This document shows, in pieces, positions 8,537-17,863 of a DNA stretch of 64,000 nucleotides. The notes under the pieces were generated by a model. That model was not told the origin of the DNA, made no database searches, and saw only the letters and a list, made by a program, of their open reading frames with translations. The position numbers and the translations under genes are program-made. Each line of letters begins with the position of its first letter. Positions within the stretch are counted from its first letter, which is position 1. Origin of the DNA: Deltaproteobacteria bacterium (GTDB lineage: Bacteria > Myxococcota_A > UBA796 > SXON01). Location of the stretch: positions 1 through 64,000 of the forward strand of contig CANLGL010000017.1 of assembly GCA_947490345.1 (NCBI GenBank), given 5' to 3'.

Positions 8537-9067
8537 ATGTCCATCGACCCAAGCTCCTCCCAACTCCTCGTGGTCGACTTCCAGGAGCGGCTGTTCGCGG
8601 CGATGCCCGAGGCACCACGCGCCAGCGCTTCCAAAGCCGGCGACAACCTGATTTTCACCGCGCGAGAGTTGGGCGTCCCGGTCACGTTCACCGAGCAATA
8701 CCCCCAAGGACTGGGGCCCACGCTACCGGAGTTCGGCGCCAGCGACCCGTTCGTGAAGTTGGCGTTCGCCGCCACGGACGAGCCCGGGTTCGACGACCGC
8801 CTCCCCGCTCGGCGCCACGTCGTCGTATTCGGGATGGAGACGCACATCTGCGTCGCGCACACCGTCGCCGGCCTACGCGCACGCGGCTTGGCCGTCACCG
8901 TCGCCTACGACGCCTGTCTGTCACGACGCGCGGCCGACGCCGACGCCGGCCTGGCGTGGATGCGCGGCGAGGGCGCGCTGATCTTGCCCAGCGAAACGGT
9001 GCTGTTCGGCTGGCTGGGCCGGGCCGAGGGACCGCTCTTCAAAGCGGTGAGCCGACGAATCCGCTGA
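8537..9067 (+). CDS. Isochorismatase-family cysteine hydrolase
   Basis: This 176-residue protein starts at ATG 8537 (MSIDPSSSQLLVVDFQ). The catalytic triad of the cysteine hydrolase family is visible: Asp14 in LLVVDFQERL, Lys74 in PFVKLAF and Cys105 in GMETHICVAHT. Length and motif spacing fit the YcaC/ISOC1-type branch rather than nicotinamidases, whose metal-binding histidines are not evident. The substrate is unknown. No strong ribosome binding site was found. The gene stands alone between the divergent lipoprotein operon and the convergent 9175-10707 gene; the 107-bp gap downstream shows no clear terminator. Confidence 0.88.
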   Translation: MSIDPSSSQLLVVDFQERLFAAMPEAPRASASKAGDNLIFTARELGVPVTFTEQYPQGLGPTLPEFGASDPFVKLAFAATDEPGFDDRLPARRHVVVFGMETHICVAHTVAGLRARGLAVTVAYDACLSRRAADADAGLAWMRGEGALILPSETVLFGWLGRAEGPLFKAVSRRIR

Positions 9068-9174
9068 ACGGCCAAAAAAAGAAATGCCGAGCCTCCCGAC
9101 ACGCAGGCGTCTGAAGGGGGACAAACCCGCGCGAGAGGGACGTCTCGGCGCGCAATGGCTATCCCACCACTGCC

Positions 9175-10707
9175 TTATCCGCCGCACTCCGCGGTCGCGT
9201 TTTCGAGGCGCTTCTCTTCGTCGAGGCCGGTTTCGGCGCCCCATACGTCTTCGCCGATCTTGTTGATCTCGAAGCCGCCGTTCATCAGCCAAACCGAACC
9301 GGAGCTGTCGTTGCTGTAGAACATCACCTGGAAGTCGCCGACCAACGGCGCATCCAGCGTGCCGGGCTCCAGCGCGTCGATCTCATCCCGCGTGGCCTTC
9401 AGCCGAACCCAACCAGGGTTGATCGACGACCAGTTGTCGAAGCCCTCGGCATTGGCGCCATCCCCCGCGGCGGTCGTACGCCAGGAGTTGTCTTCGATCT
9501 TGACGGTGAAGGGGAGGTCGTCCCGCGACAAGCCCGCGTAGTTGGCCAGCTCGTCCTGCGCCGGTGTGTACGCGACGTCATCGTTGTCAACCCCGCCGTT
9601 GTTGAAGTTGTCCTTCAACAACTGGACGAAGTCCGGGTAGTCGCGGGTGTTGCAGGAGTCGCCATCTTTGCCGCAGTTGAGCTCGGGGTATTGCTCGCTG
9701 CCGTAGCCGCCGTTGACGCCATAGCCAGAGACGGTATTGCCGTCGTCATCGACCCCGACCCACAGCGGGGCCTGGCCAGACGTCGAGTAGTCCGCGTAAT
9801 CGCTGGTGTACTGATAGGCGTCTTCGTCGCCGAATCGCGAGAATGACGCACCCGCCAACCACGTACGGTCGAAGTACCAATAATCCCCGGTGTTGCTCGG
9901 GTTGACCTGGGTCGCGCCTGCGTTGAGCATGTACACCGAGTACCCGGCATCCTCCTCGTACGAAGAAGACCAGCCATCGATCCAGTTCCCATCGTCGAAG
10001 AGGTTCCGCTCGGTGGAAACTCCGTCGATGTCGACGCACTCGGTGGGCTGGAAGGCGGGCTTGATGACCCAGCCGAAGCGCACGTCACCGAACTTGGTGT
10101 CCATGTGAAGGGTCAACTGCAGGTCGCCTTCGGAGGTGATGAGCGCCTCTTCCCGCCAGGTGACCACGTCGCCGTGGTTGAGGTAGAAGGCCTTGTCGTC
10201 GAAGAAGTTGAGGTAACGCGCCTGCTGTACGGTGCAGTCGTCGTGGGTGAACATGTCCCCGTCGGGATCATTGTCGGGGTCGTCGTCGTGCGCTTCGACG
10301 CAGCAGAAGTCCTCGTATTGCGTCTCCCAGCCGGGCACCAACGCATCACGGATGCGGATTTCGTTCCGGACCACCACATCTTCCCCATCAATCTTTTCGA
10401 CGGCGCCATAGGGCGCCGAGGCGAAGCTGCGACAATCGAAGGGAGTCAAGTCGTAGGCTTTCTGAAATTCCTCCTCGGCCGCGGTCTTCTCGGCCCAGCA
10501 GGCGTCACTGTACACCTGTTTGGCGTCGATATCGTCGGCGAGGGGATCGTTCTGGTCGTATTCGCATTGGACCGACGTCTCGTCACGACGAAGCCGCTGG
10601 ATATTGCTGGACGTGCCCGCGGCAAAGTACATCGCATACGTTCCCTTGAACGTAGCGTCGTGGGGGTCACAGCCGCCCAACAAGGCGAGCACGAGGGGAA
10701 GGGACAT
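9175..10707 (-). CDS. Large acidic lipoprotein, unknown function
   Basis: The protein has 510 residues from ATG 10707, with GGAG about 7 nt upstream. The N-terminus MSLPLVLALLGGCDPHDA is a lipoprotein signal with lipobox LGGC, predicting lipidation at Cys14. The mature chain is very acidic and rich in Asp, Asn, Tyr and Trp, with runs such as AHDDDPDNDPDGDMFTHDD that could bind divalent cations. Several Cys are likely to form disulphides, which fits an extracytoplasmic location. It ends in ECGG-TAA. I do not recognise the family. It is the last gene of the surface cluster reading from 16937 downward. Confidence 0.8.
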   Translation of the reverse strand: MSLPLVLALLGGCDPHDATFKGTYAMYFAAGTSSNIQRLRRDETSVQCEYDQNDPLADDIDAKQVYSDACWAEKTAAEEEFQKAYDLTPFDCRSFASAPYGAVEKIDGEDVVVRNEIRIRDALVPGWETQYEDFCCVEAHDDDPDNDPDGDMFTHDDCTVQQARYLNFFDDKAFYLNHGDVVTWREEALITSEGDLQLTLHMDTKFGDVRFGWVIKPAFQPTECVDIDGVSTERNLFDDGNWIDGWSSSYEEDAGYSVYMLNAGATQVNPSNTGDYWYFDRTWLAGASFSRFGDEDAYQYTSDYADYSTSGQAPLWVGVDDDGNTVSGYGVNGGYGSEQYPELNCGKDGDSCNTRDYPDFVQLLKDNFNNGGVDNDDVAYTPAQDELANYAGLSRDDLPFTVKIEDNSWRTTAAGDGANAEGFDNWSSINPGWVRLKATRDEIDALEPGTLDAPLVGDFQVMFYSNDSSGSVWLMNGGFEINKIGEDVWGAETGLDEEKRLENATAECGG

Positions 10708-10751
10708 CTTCGACTCCGACCCCCTCCTATAGGCCGCCAGGGGGCGGTTCG

Positions 10752-11723
10752 TCAAGCGCGGCGGCTGATCGAAGCGCCGATCCCGCCTACGTGTTCCGGG
10801 TGCCGCCACACGAAGCCGAGCTCCTTTTCGAGCCGGTCCACGCGCAACCGCACGCTCGCGGTGAACAGGCGCAGGTTGTCGTTGGTGAATCGAGGCTTTC
10901 GACCCATGCCCGCCATCACCCGCTCGTTCTGCTCGGCGATCGCCACCTGGATGGCGCTGGGGATCCAGGTGGACCAGAAGCGGACGGGCTTGCCGCCGCC
11001 GGCAGCGGTCACTGCGGCGTAGAACTCCGCCAGCGTCGGGGTTCCGGGGGAGCTCACGTTCCAGAGGCCGGGGGAGCCCGACGCGGCGATGGCCATGAGC
11101 GCGGCCACACAGTCATCGACGTGAATCACGGGCACACGATTCCGCCCTTCGCCGGGGAGCCAGGCGCGGCCGGCCCGGATGCGGTCCTCCTGCATGAAGC
11201 GGAGGCCTGGACCGTACGCCGCGGCAATTCGCGCAACGTGCAGCCGGAGGCCCGTTGCGGCGGCCACGTCCCCCAAGAGCCCCTCGGCCGCGAGCTTGGC
11301 CCGACCGTACTCGGTCTGGGGCGCCGGCGGGTGCTCCTCGCCGACCCAAAGCCCGCTCCGGTCCCCGTAGACGGCGCAAGTCGACGCGAAGGTGAACGAG
11401 CGCAGCCGTTCCGCGTACTTTCCCGCGATGGCGGCGAGCGCTTCGGTGCCGACGCGATTGAGCCGATCCGCGTCCACCTTCCCGGCGCCGCGAAGGCCTC
11501 CCGCGAGGTGCCACACATGGTCGGCCTCGGCCACCCCACGCTCGATCACCGCTGCTTCCTCGAGGTGCCCGGTCAACAGCCGCGCGCCATCCGCCGCCAC
11601 CGCTTGTGCCTGCGCCGGATCGCGAACGAGCACGGTCACGTCGTGACCTGCTGCTGCAAGCGCACGCACGAGCGGGCGCCCGATCTGCCCGGTCCCGCCT
11701 GTCACGAAGGAGCGCTCGGCCAT
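10752..11723 (-). CDS. NAD(P)-dependent epimerase/dehydratase (extended SDR)
   Basis: The 323-residue protein starts at ATG 11723. It has the extended-SDR nucleotide-binding motif TGGTGQIG at residues 8-15 and the catalytic pair YGRAK (Y-x-x-x-K) in EYGRAKLAAEG; TFASTCAVYG supplies the upstream Ser/Thr region. The C-terminal half contains a typical substrate-domain stretch (PVIHVDDCVAALM). Such enzymes modify nucleotide sugars, steroids or flavonoid-like substrates; the actual substrate is not deducible. It begins 5 nt after the FG-GAP gene stop, so it is probably cotranscribed with the surface genes. Confidence 0.88.
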   Translation of the reverse strand: MAERSFVTGGTGQIGRPLVRALAAAGHDVTVLVRDPAQAQAVAADGARLLTGHLEEAAVIERGVAEADHVWHLAGGLRGAGKVDADRLNRVGTEALAAIAGKYAERLRSFTFASTCAVYGDRSGLWVGEEHPPAPQTEYGRAKLAAEGLLGDVAAATGLRLHVARIAAAYGPGLRFMQEDRIRAGRAWLPGEGRNRVPVIHVDDCVAALMAIAASGSPGLWNVSSPGTPTLAEFYAAVTAAGGGKPVRFWSTWIPSAIQVAIAEQNERVMAGMGRKPRFTNDNLRLFTASVRLRVDRLEKELGFVWRHPEHVGGIGASISRRA

Positions 11724-11728
11724 CGACC

Positions 11729-14038
11729 TCAGGGCGCGCCGGCCGCGAGGCCAGCGGCGTACCAGATGGCGCCCTCGTCTCCCAGCCAGAAGCCGTCGGG
11801 AACGCCGTCGCCGCTGAGGTCGCCGACAAACCCCCGCCCGCGCGAGGCCCGTGACATGTACCCGAGCATGGGCACGCCGACACCGCCGCCCAACCCCCGC
11901 CAGCTCGCCAGCACGCCCTCAACCTGTACCAGGATGTCGGTGACCCCGTCCCCGTCGGCGTCGCCTACGGACACCGCCCCCCCGAGCCCGAGGGTGCTTT
12001 CCGCGCCGCCGATGCGCACCGTGGTGTCAACCCCATCAGACCAGACCAGATCATCAAGGCCGTCGCCGTCGAAGTCACCGGCCGCCACGGTGCACGTGCC
12101 CTCGCACCCCAGGAGGCCGTCCACGCCGTCACCGTCGGTGTCGGCCGCGACGATGTCACCGACGGGCCCGACGCCGACGTCCGCCACCACGGACCCGTCT
12201 CCCACGACCCAGATGCGGTCTCCCGCGGCGTCGACGGCCACGGCCTGCGCCCCGGCGAAGTCCCCGCACGCAAGCAGAATCCCCGGGGCCACCACATCGG
12301 CACCCGCGCTGGTCAACTGGCCCGATGCGTCGACGGTGAGGTGCCGCACCAGCGTGGAAAGCGGGCCGTCCACCAACAGCCATACGTCGCGACCACACAC
12401 CGCAAGATCAAGCGGCTCCTCGCCCGGGAGGAAGGACAGCGCGCGGGCGGCGTCCAAGTCCTCTTGGTTTGCGCCCGCGATCGGGGACCCCACAAAAGCC
12501 TGAACCTGGGCGCTGCCATTGTCCAGGAGTGCCACCATGTCGACGATCCCGTCGTCATTGAGGTCACCCATCCACGGCTCGCCAACCAGCATGATGTCGA
12601 AGACGCCGTCGAATGAGCGGGCAATGGACCACGCCGTCTCGTCCGCCTCGGTCTCGGGATCGTCCGCGACCCGCTCAGCCACCAGTCCGATGGCCGCCTC
12701 GCGGGACAAGACCAGATCGGGCACGAAGTCCCCCGAAAAGTCGGGCGCATCTATGCTTGCTGCGTAGGGCAGCCCCGAGATCGTCTCCAGCACAAATGTC
12801 CCGACCGCTGCCGACCAATGGGCCCGGGCGAGGAGGGCTGGGGTGGACATCAGCACCTCGACAGAGCCGTCGCCATCGGCGTCAACCACCGTCGCGGCGA
12901 GGCCGCCGAGGGGCTCCATAGTGCTGGAAATCTGGAAGAGCGTCCCGATGGTGTCGTCCTTCATCAGCATGACCGCCGAGTAGCCGCTGCCATCGGCCAG
13001 CGGCCCGCTGATGAGCACGTCGTCGCGACGATCCCCATCCACGTCGAAGCCGCCGCGGACATCGGCCCCGGCGCCGATGCCGACGCTCGAGTCCATCGCG
13101 GACGAGGCAAGCCACCCGTCCCCCTGCCACTCGTAGCGCCGGGTGGCCCCGTCACCCGTCAACAGCGAAACCTCCGCGACGCCGTCCTCATCGAGGTCCT
13201 CGACCGACGCTCCATGGACGCCATGGTCGACGTCGAGCAAGGCGCTCACCGCCCAGCCGCCCTGACCGTCCCCGGGCATCCAGAGCACCGATGCGGAGCT
13301 GGCGTCGCCCACCACCAGCACCACGTCAATGACGGCGTCCCCATCGGCGGCCTGGACCACCGCGGCCCGGACCGACCCCGCAGTCGGACGCCACCCCCCC
13401 GCGAAGGCCAGCCCACCCTCCGGGCGGCCGCGCAAAAGCACCACTTCGTCGTCACTGTACGCCACCAGATCGTCCACGCCGTCGTCATCCAGGCGGGCCG
13501 TGCGGACGGACTTCACCGCCGACGCCAAATCGAGCACGCGGACGGGCGCACCGCCATCGAACGACGCCCACCACAATTCGTGATCGCGGGTGGTGACGAC
13601 GCCGCCCCCGGCGTGCGCAACGGGGCTATCCACCCCTCCGGAGAACCACGCGGGGAAGCCCCGGCTGGCGTCGGCTCGGGCCGTGACGAAGGCGCTGCCG
13701 TCGGCAGCAAAGGCCCCGGCAGTGGCGCCGACATCGAAGCGCCCCGGACTCGACGCTACCAGCTGGGCCGAGGCCCATCCGAACGCGTCGGGCGTGGCCG
13801 TCATCGCTGAGAGGGTTCCGGACGAACTGAGGGCCAACTCTTCCCCTGCCACCGCCGCGCCGACCTCGTTGATGGTCAAGATCGGCACCAACGCCGTGCC
13901 GACTCCGGACCCTTGACCGACCCAAAGCCCCGCCGGCGCCTCGGACATCGCGTCCACCCGGACGGGAAGCAGATCCTCCGGGTTGCACCCATCGCAACCG
14001 GCGAGGACCAGGATCGGCAGCAGCGACGCGCTCCGCAT
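11729..14038 (-). CDS. FG-GAP/VCBS-repeat lipoprotein
   Basis: ATG 14038 gives 769 residues starting MRSASLLPILVLAGCDGC, a lipoprotein signal with lipobox LAGC; the start overlaps the previous stop by one base. The mature protein is built from repeats with D-x-D-G-D-x-x-D calcium-binding loops (DVDGDRRDDVLIS, DADGDGSVEVLMS, DTDGDGVDGLLG, DFDGDGLDDLVW, DADGDGVTDILV), typical of FG-GAP/VCBS beta-propellers. These usually act as extracellular adhesive or ligand-binding domains. A longer open frame to 14392 exists but is out-of-frame sequence of the neighbour. It is anchored outside the cell by inference. Confidence 0.85.
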   Translation of the reverse strand: MRSASLLPILVLAGCDGCNPEDLLPVRVDAMSEAPAGLWVGQGSGVGTALVPILTINEVGAAVAGEELALSSSGTLSAMTATPDAFGWASAQLVASSPGRFDVGATAGAFAADGSAFVTARADASRGFPAWFSGGVDSPVAHAGGGVVTTRDHELWWASFDGGAPVRVLDLASAVKSVRTARLDDDGVDDLVAYSDDEVVLLRGRPEGGLAFAGGWRPTAGSVRAAVVQAADGDAVIDVVLVVGDASSASVLWMPGDGQGGWAVSALLDVDHGVHGASVEDLDEDGVAEVSLLTGDGATRRYEWQGDGWLASSAMDSSVGIGAGADVRGGFDVDGDRRDDVLISGPLADGSGYSAVMLMKDDTIGTLFQISSTMEPLGGLAATVVDADGDGSVEVLMSTPALLARAHWSAAVGTFVLETISGLPYAASIDAPDFSGDFVPDLVLSREAAIGLVAERVADDPETEADETAWSIARSFDGVFDIMLVGEPWMGDLNDDGIVDMVALLDNGSAQVQAFVGSPIAGANQEDLDAARALSFLPGEEPLDLAVCGRDVWLLVDGPLSTLVRHLTVDASGQLTSAGADVVAPGILLACGDFAGAQAVAVDAAGDRIWVVGDGSVVADVGVGPVGDIVAADTDGDGVDGLLGCEGTCTVAAGDFDGDGLDDLVWSDGVDTTVRIGGAESTLGLGGAVSVGDADGDGVTDILVQVEGVLASWRGLGGGVGVPMLGYMSRASRGRGFVGDLSGDGVPDGFWLGDEGAIWYAAGLAAGAP

Positions 14039-15021
14039 CAGTTGTTGGTCCAGAATACCCGGGCGTAATCGTAGCCCGCGGACGGCGTGCTGACCTGATC
14101 GGCGCGGCCACCCACGTCGATGCGGAAGACCCCGCGCGACGCCGAGTAGATCAGGAAGGATTCGGCGCCAGGGTCGTAGGCGCAGTCGGACACGTCGTCG
14201 AAGTCGTCGTCGTGGTAGGCGACGGGCCGGGCATCCCCGCCGATGATCTTGTTGATCGAGTAGACAGCGCCCGCCGGCGAGCAGGCGAACGGCGCCTCTT
14301 CGGGCCCCACGAAGACGTTGGTGGCCCGGGTGAGGCTGGTGTCGTAGTCCTCCTTGACCAGCGCGACGTTTCCGTCGCTGTCCACGGTCCACAAGTCGGG
14401 GCCGCCCGCGCTGGGGTCGACAAAATAGGCCCGCTTCTCTCCGCCGCCGACGTACCGGATCTCCGCAAGGCTGCCGGATTCAAGCACCACGGTGATCTCG
14501 GTGAGATCGGCGGAGATCGTCTCCAGCCCACCCTGGTAGGCGACGAGGAGGTGCCGACCCAGCCGCGTGGTGTCGTACTTTTCGCTCTCGGCTCCAGCGT
14601 CGGCGACGACCGTGGTGCTGCCATCGGCGTCGAGCTTGTACAGCCCGCCCACACCCACCAAGAGCCCGCTCCCATTCCAAGGCTCGTAGTAGGGCGCGCC
14701 GGCCAGCTCGACCGGGACCGACCACTCGGCCGCCACCTCACTGGTCACCGGATCGAAGACGCGGACAATCCCCTTGCCGCCGCCGCTCATCGACGTCACC
14801 CACCCGACGGTCGGGTCGCCGACGGGTCCGGTGTCGGTGTCGCCGGTGTCGTCGGTGTCGTCCGTGTCGTCGGTGTCGTCGGTATCGGTGTCGGGATCAG
14901 CGCAGGGCATGTCGCTGGTGCAATCGACCTGCACGTCCTCAAAGACATGGCAACCGGCGGCGAGGAGCAACAGGACACTCAGCGACGACAAACGACTCTC
15001 CGGCGAACTCCGCGCCACCAT
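14038..15021 (-). CDS. Lipoprotein with Asp/Thr repeat linker and propeller-like body
   Basis: The protein has 327 residues from ATG 15021, which overlaps the end of the protease gene by 43 nt. The signal (LSVLLLLAAGC) ends in a lipobox. It is followed, after a short Cys-containing segment, by an acidic linker of DTDDTDDTDD-type repeats (DNA about 14822-14897) that probably holds the body away from the membrane. The rest, with repeated motifs of the LYKLDADGST and LWTVDSDGN type, looks like a beta-propeller. The linker is encoded by short repeats with periods divisible by three, so slippage would change length without shifting frame. Confidence 0.75.
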   Translation of the reverse strand: MVARSSPESRLSSLSVLLLLAAGCHVFEDVQVDCTSDMPCADPDTDTDDTDDTDDTDDTGDTDTGPVGDPTVGWVTSMSGGGKGIVRVFDPVTSEVAAEWSVPVELAGAPYYEPWNGSGLLVGVGGLYKLDADGSTTVVADAGAESEKYDTTRLGRHLLVAYQGGLETISADLTEITVVLESGSLAEIRYVGGGEKRAYFVDPSAGGPDLWTVDSDGNVALVKEDYDTSLTRATNVFVGPEEAPFACSPAGAVYSINKIIGGDARPVAYHDDDFDDVSDCAYDPGAESFLIYSASRGVFRIDVGGRADQVSTPSAGYDYARVFWTNN

Positions 15022-16463
15022 AGCAGGGGCGCCGCGATCATGGCACCCCCTCCGGCGCTGCAAGCTCCCTCCCGCTCTGGGTCGAGCGACCAGAGCCGCA
15101 CTTTCCCCGAGCCCAGGGCCGCGTCCGGTGGCTGTCCCGCCGTGGCCGCATCGAGGGCGCTGCCCGCGAGACGATCGGCCACTTCCCTGGGTGTGGCCTC
15201 GGGGTCGGCACTCATCGCCACGGCCACTGCGGCAGCCACCGCCGGCGTCGACGCGCTGGTCCCGTAGAAACCAATCGTCCCGAATATGCGGGAGCTCAGG
15301 CCATCGGGACCGGCGATGTCGGGCTTGAAGAAGCCGGCGTGGGTGGGGCCGTAGGAGCTGAACGACTCGGCGTCGTTGTGGGCGTAGCCCGACGCGCGGA
15401 CGGCTCCGACGGAGAACGCGCTGATGCTCGCCGCGGGGTCGGCGAGCCCGCCGGGCGCGGTGAAGTAGAGATGAGCGCCCCTGCCGGCAACGGACAGCGC
15501 CACGCCGCCGACGCCGCGGCGCCGATGAATGCGGAGCCAGTACCAGTCCTCTGCTTCCGCGCGGATCGATATGCGCTCCAGTGGCGCGCAGTGATCGGCG
15601 TCCGCGTCCTGGTTCTCGTCGGCGCGGCCGACAATCTCCCCGTCCCGATTCACCGCCACGACATCGAAGTCGTTGCGGCCACAGTCCCCGTACTCATCCC
15701 ACGACACAAACGCGGTCGCAGCCCCCGCGTTGGCGTAGATCGGCAGGTACGAGCCGCCCCAGGGGAAGTCCATCCAATCATCGTGGTCGACGTCATCCCA
15801 TGGGCCAACCCAGTGCTCCTGGGCGTAGTTGCCGGCGCTGGTGACCAGGAGCGTCCCCCCTTCCGCGAGGTGCCCCGCCGCGTCCGCAAGCGCGCCAGTC
15901 CCGTCGTAGAACGAGTTGTTGAAGAAGGACATCGACATGCTCACCACGTCCACTTCGTTGCGCAGCGCCCACTCGACCGCGTTCTCAAAGCTCGTCGGGC
16001 CGTTCACCCGCACCAGATGAAGTTCAGCCTCCGGGGCCAGATCGGCGATGACCTCGGCGCACGCAACGCCGTGTGCGCCCTCTTCGTAGCTGAACCGCGG
16101 CCGGAGCGTATCCATGGGAACGTCGCAACTTCGCGTTAGCTCGCAGTCGTGGCTCTCCACCGAACCGAGCTCTTCGGAGAGCACGGCCGCGTTGAACCAC
16201 TGCACGTCGAAGACCGCGACAACAACGCCTCCGCCGCGGAAACCGGAGTCGGCCCAGGGCGCCATCGCCATCGCCTCGACCGCTTCTTCGGCAAAGTAGC
16301 CGTCGACCACCGGCGGCTCCTCGATGCGCCAGGGCGTGCCGGGTGGCGGGGGTTCGAGGAGCACGCTCCCCGTCGTGCTCCCCGAGATGGCGCCGGGCCA
16401 GTCGGGCACGTCCACGCGGACCCTATCGACGATGCCTACCTCAGGAAGTTCGACGTCTGCCAT
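14979..16463 (-). CDS. S8 subtilisin-like serine protease
   Basis: The 494-residue protein starts at ATG 16463, one codon after the in-frame TGA of the PEBP gene. The catalytic residues are recognisable: Asp in VVVAVFDVQW, His in EEGAHGVACAEVI, the oxyanion Asn in LLVTSAGN and Ser in GTSASTPAVAAAVA. A beta-rich insert lies between the Asn and Ser boxes. The C-terminus ACSAGGGAMIAAPLLWW followed by RGVRRR resembles a degenerate MYXO-CTERM sorting signal (Cys, Gly-rich turn, hydrophobic stretch, Arg cluster). No N-terminal signal peptide is visible, which conflicts with surface sorting; the true start may be misread or export unusual. Confidence 0.88.
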   Translation of the reverse strand: MADVELPEVGIVDRVRVDVPDWPGAISGSTTGSVLLEPPPPGTPWRIEEPPVVDGYFAEEAVEAMAMAPWADSGFRGGGVVVAVFDVQWFNAAVLSEELGSVESHDCELTRSCDVPMDTLRPRFSYEEGAHGVACAEVIADLAPEAELHLVRVNGPTSFENAVEWALRNEVDVVSMSMSFFNNSFYDGTGALADAAGHLAEGGTLLVTSAGNYAQEHWVGPWDDVDHDDWMDFPWGGSYLPIYANAGAATAFVSWDEYGDCGRNDFDVVAVNRDGEIVGRADENQDADADHCAPLERISIRAEAEDWYWLRIHRRRGVGGVALSVAGRGAHLYFTAPGGLADPAASISAFSVGAVRASGYAHNDAESFSSYGPTHAGFFKPDIAGPDGLSSRIFGTIGFYGTSASTPAVAAAVAVAMSADPEATPREVADRLAGSALDAATAGQPPDAALGSGKVRLWSLDPEREGACSAGGGAMIAAPLLWWRGVRRRVVCRR

Positions 16464-16466
16464 CGA

Positions 16467-16931
16467 TCAGCGCCAGGACCGGCCCATGAGCTCGGTCGAC
16501 GCCACGACGTGGCCCTTCAGCGCCCCGCGAAGCTCGATGAGACCGGCCGCCTCGCCGAGGGGCAGTAGGGTATCCAAGGCATAGAGCCGGGTGAAAACCC
16601 GATGCGTGCCGTGGCCCGGCGGCGGGCAGGGCCCGCTGTAGCCGACCTTGCCGAAGTCGTTGGTTCCTTGGACCATACCGGGGGCACCGACTCGCTGGCC
16701 CTCGGCGAGCGAGCGGACCGTGGTCGGGAGATTCCACACCAGCCAGTGCGACCAGGTCCGCCCAGACGCGTCGGGGTCGTCCGTCACCAGCGCGAGGGAC
16801 ACCGCGGTTTCGGGGGGCGCGGTCCACGACAACGGCGGCGACACGTCATCGCCGCTGCAAGTGTGGCGCGCGGGGATGACCGCGCCGGGCAGCCAGGCGC
16901 TCGAGGTCAGCTCGAAGACGAGCGGCAACAT
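16467..16931 (-). CDS. YbhB/YbcL-type PEBP-like protein
   Basis: This is a phosphatidylethanolamine-binding-protein family member of about 154 residues. Signature segments are SPPLSWTAPPE, the ligand-pocket motif TDDPDASGRTWSHWLVWNL and GYSGPCPPPGHGTHRV. ATG 16931 is preferred because AGG lies 8 nt upstream; GTG 16937 is a close alternative. Bacterial members have no firmly established biochemical role and are often annotated as Raf-kinase-inhibitor-like. The stop TGA (16467-16469) lies in the same frame as the protease that follows after one codon, and the two genes are probably cotranscribed. Confidence 0.88.
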   Translation of the reverse strand: MLPLVFELTSSAWLPGAVIPARHTCSGDDVSPPLSWTAPPETAVSLALVTDDPDASGRTWSHWLVWNLPTTVRSLAEGQRVGAPGMVQGTNDFGKVGYSGPCPPPGHGTHRVFTRLYALDTLLPLGEAAGLIELRGALKGHVVASTELMGRSWR

Positions 16932-16990
16932 CTGCACGGCCTAGCACGACCGTGACATTCCCGGGACAAAGGGCGTGTACATCCTCATCC

Positions 16991-17863
16991 GTGTTCCGCA
17001 TCGCGCACCTGTCGGACCTTCACCTCATCGAGGAGGGCGTGCGCTCTCGCCGAGGGGTCAGCAGGATCCAGCTCGAATACCTCTCACTTTTGAAGAAAAT
17101 CGATCCGGTGGCGCGTCGAGAACGGGCGCAGCGCGCCCTGGCCGCCGCCGTCGCCGCCAACGCCGACCACGTGGTGATCACCGGCGATCTGACCGAGGAC
17201 GGGAGCCCCGACCAGTTCGACATCCTCCGCCAACTCCTGGACGAGAGCGGGCTGCGGCCCGAGCAGCTCACCGTGCTCTCAGGAAATCACGACGCTCACG
17301 GCATGGCCTGGAGTGAGGCCCTGGCGGGCCCGCTCGATCGATGGACCGCCCATGCCACCCCGGGTGCGGTCATCCCGCTCGGTGACGCCCGGATGGTGCA
17401 CGTGCACACGTCGGTCATCCAGCCGTTCTGGATGAGCGGCGGTACCGCTCCCTCCGACCAGTTGGAGGAGGTGGTCAAGCAGGCGAGCCGCAGCGACCGG
17501 TTGGTGATCCTGGCGCAGCATCACCCTCCTTTCCGGCTGTACAACAACTGGGTCCACGGCCTGACCAACGTCGCCGCCGTTCGCGAGCTGATGCTGGCGC
17601 ACGAGAACGTCTCGCTGGTGTATGGGCACATGCACATCGAACGCGACGTCGAACTGGTGGCGGGCGAGGGTCCGCGTGCCTTTGCGCCGTGCGGCGTCGT
17701 CACCGGCGATCGGCCCGTCCGCGTCTACACGATCGAGGGCAAGCGCCTGGTCCCGACTACCCCCGCGGCGGTGGGACGCGCCGCACGTCGAGGGACGGGA
17801 ATGCCAGACGAAGCGCGGACTCAGCAGGAGCCCAGCCCTCCCCCGCCAGCAGAGCCAGGGTAG
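16991..17863 (+). CDS. Calcineurin-like metallophosphoesterase (CpdA/Icc type)
   Basis: The phosphoesterase motifs are clear: D-x-H in SDLHL (residues 8-12), GD in VVITGDLTEDG, GNHD in VLSGNHDAHG, a His in LAQHHPPF and GHMH near the C-terminus. These ligate the two-metal centre. GTG 16991 is preferred because it places FRIAHLSDLHL at the extreme N-terminus as usual; GTG 16952 adds 13 unlikely residues. The substrate may be a cyclic nucleotide or another phosphodiester. The C-terminal ~35 residues are low complexity and overlap the convergent gene by 107 nt. Confidence 0.85.
   Translation: MFRIAHLSDLHLIEEGVRSRRGVSRIQLEYLSLLKKIDPVARRERAQRALAAAVAANADHVVITGDLTEDGSPDQFDILRQLLDESGLRPEQLTVLSGNHDAHGMAWSEALAGPLDRWTAHATPGAVIPLGDARMVHVHTSVIQPFWMSGGTAPSDQLEEVVKQASRSDRLVILAQHHPPFRLYNNWVHGLTNVAAVRELMLAHENVSLVYGHMHIERDVELVAGEGPRAFAPCGVVTGDRPVRVYTIEGKRLVPTTPAAVGRAARRGTGMPDEARTQQEPSPPPPAEPG

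Noticed and set aside
9068..9174. Bidirectional terminator between convergent genes
   Set aside because: Only short imperfect stems and a run of A (9074-9080) were seen; no hairpin followed by a U tract on either strand.
14039..14392. N-terminal extension of the FG-GAP protein
   Set aside because: It is out-of-frame sequence of the upstream lipoprotein; the lipobox start at 14038 is far more natural.
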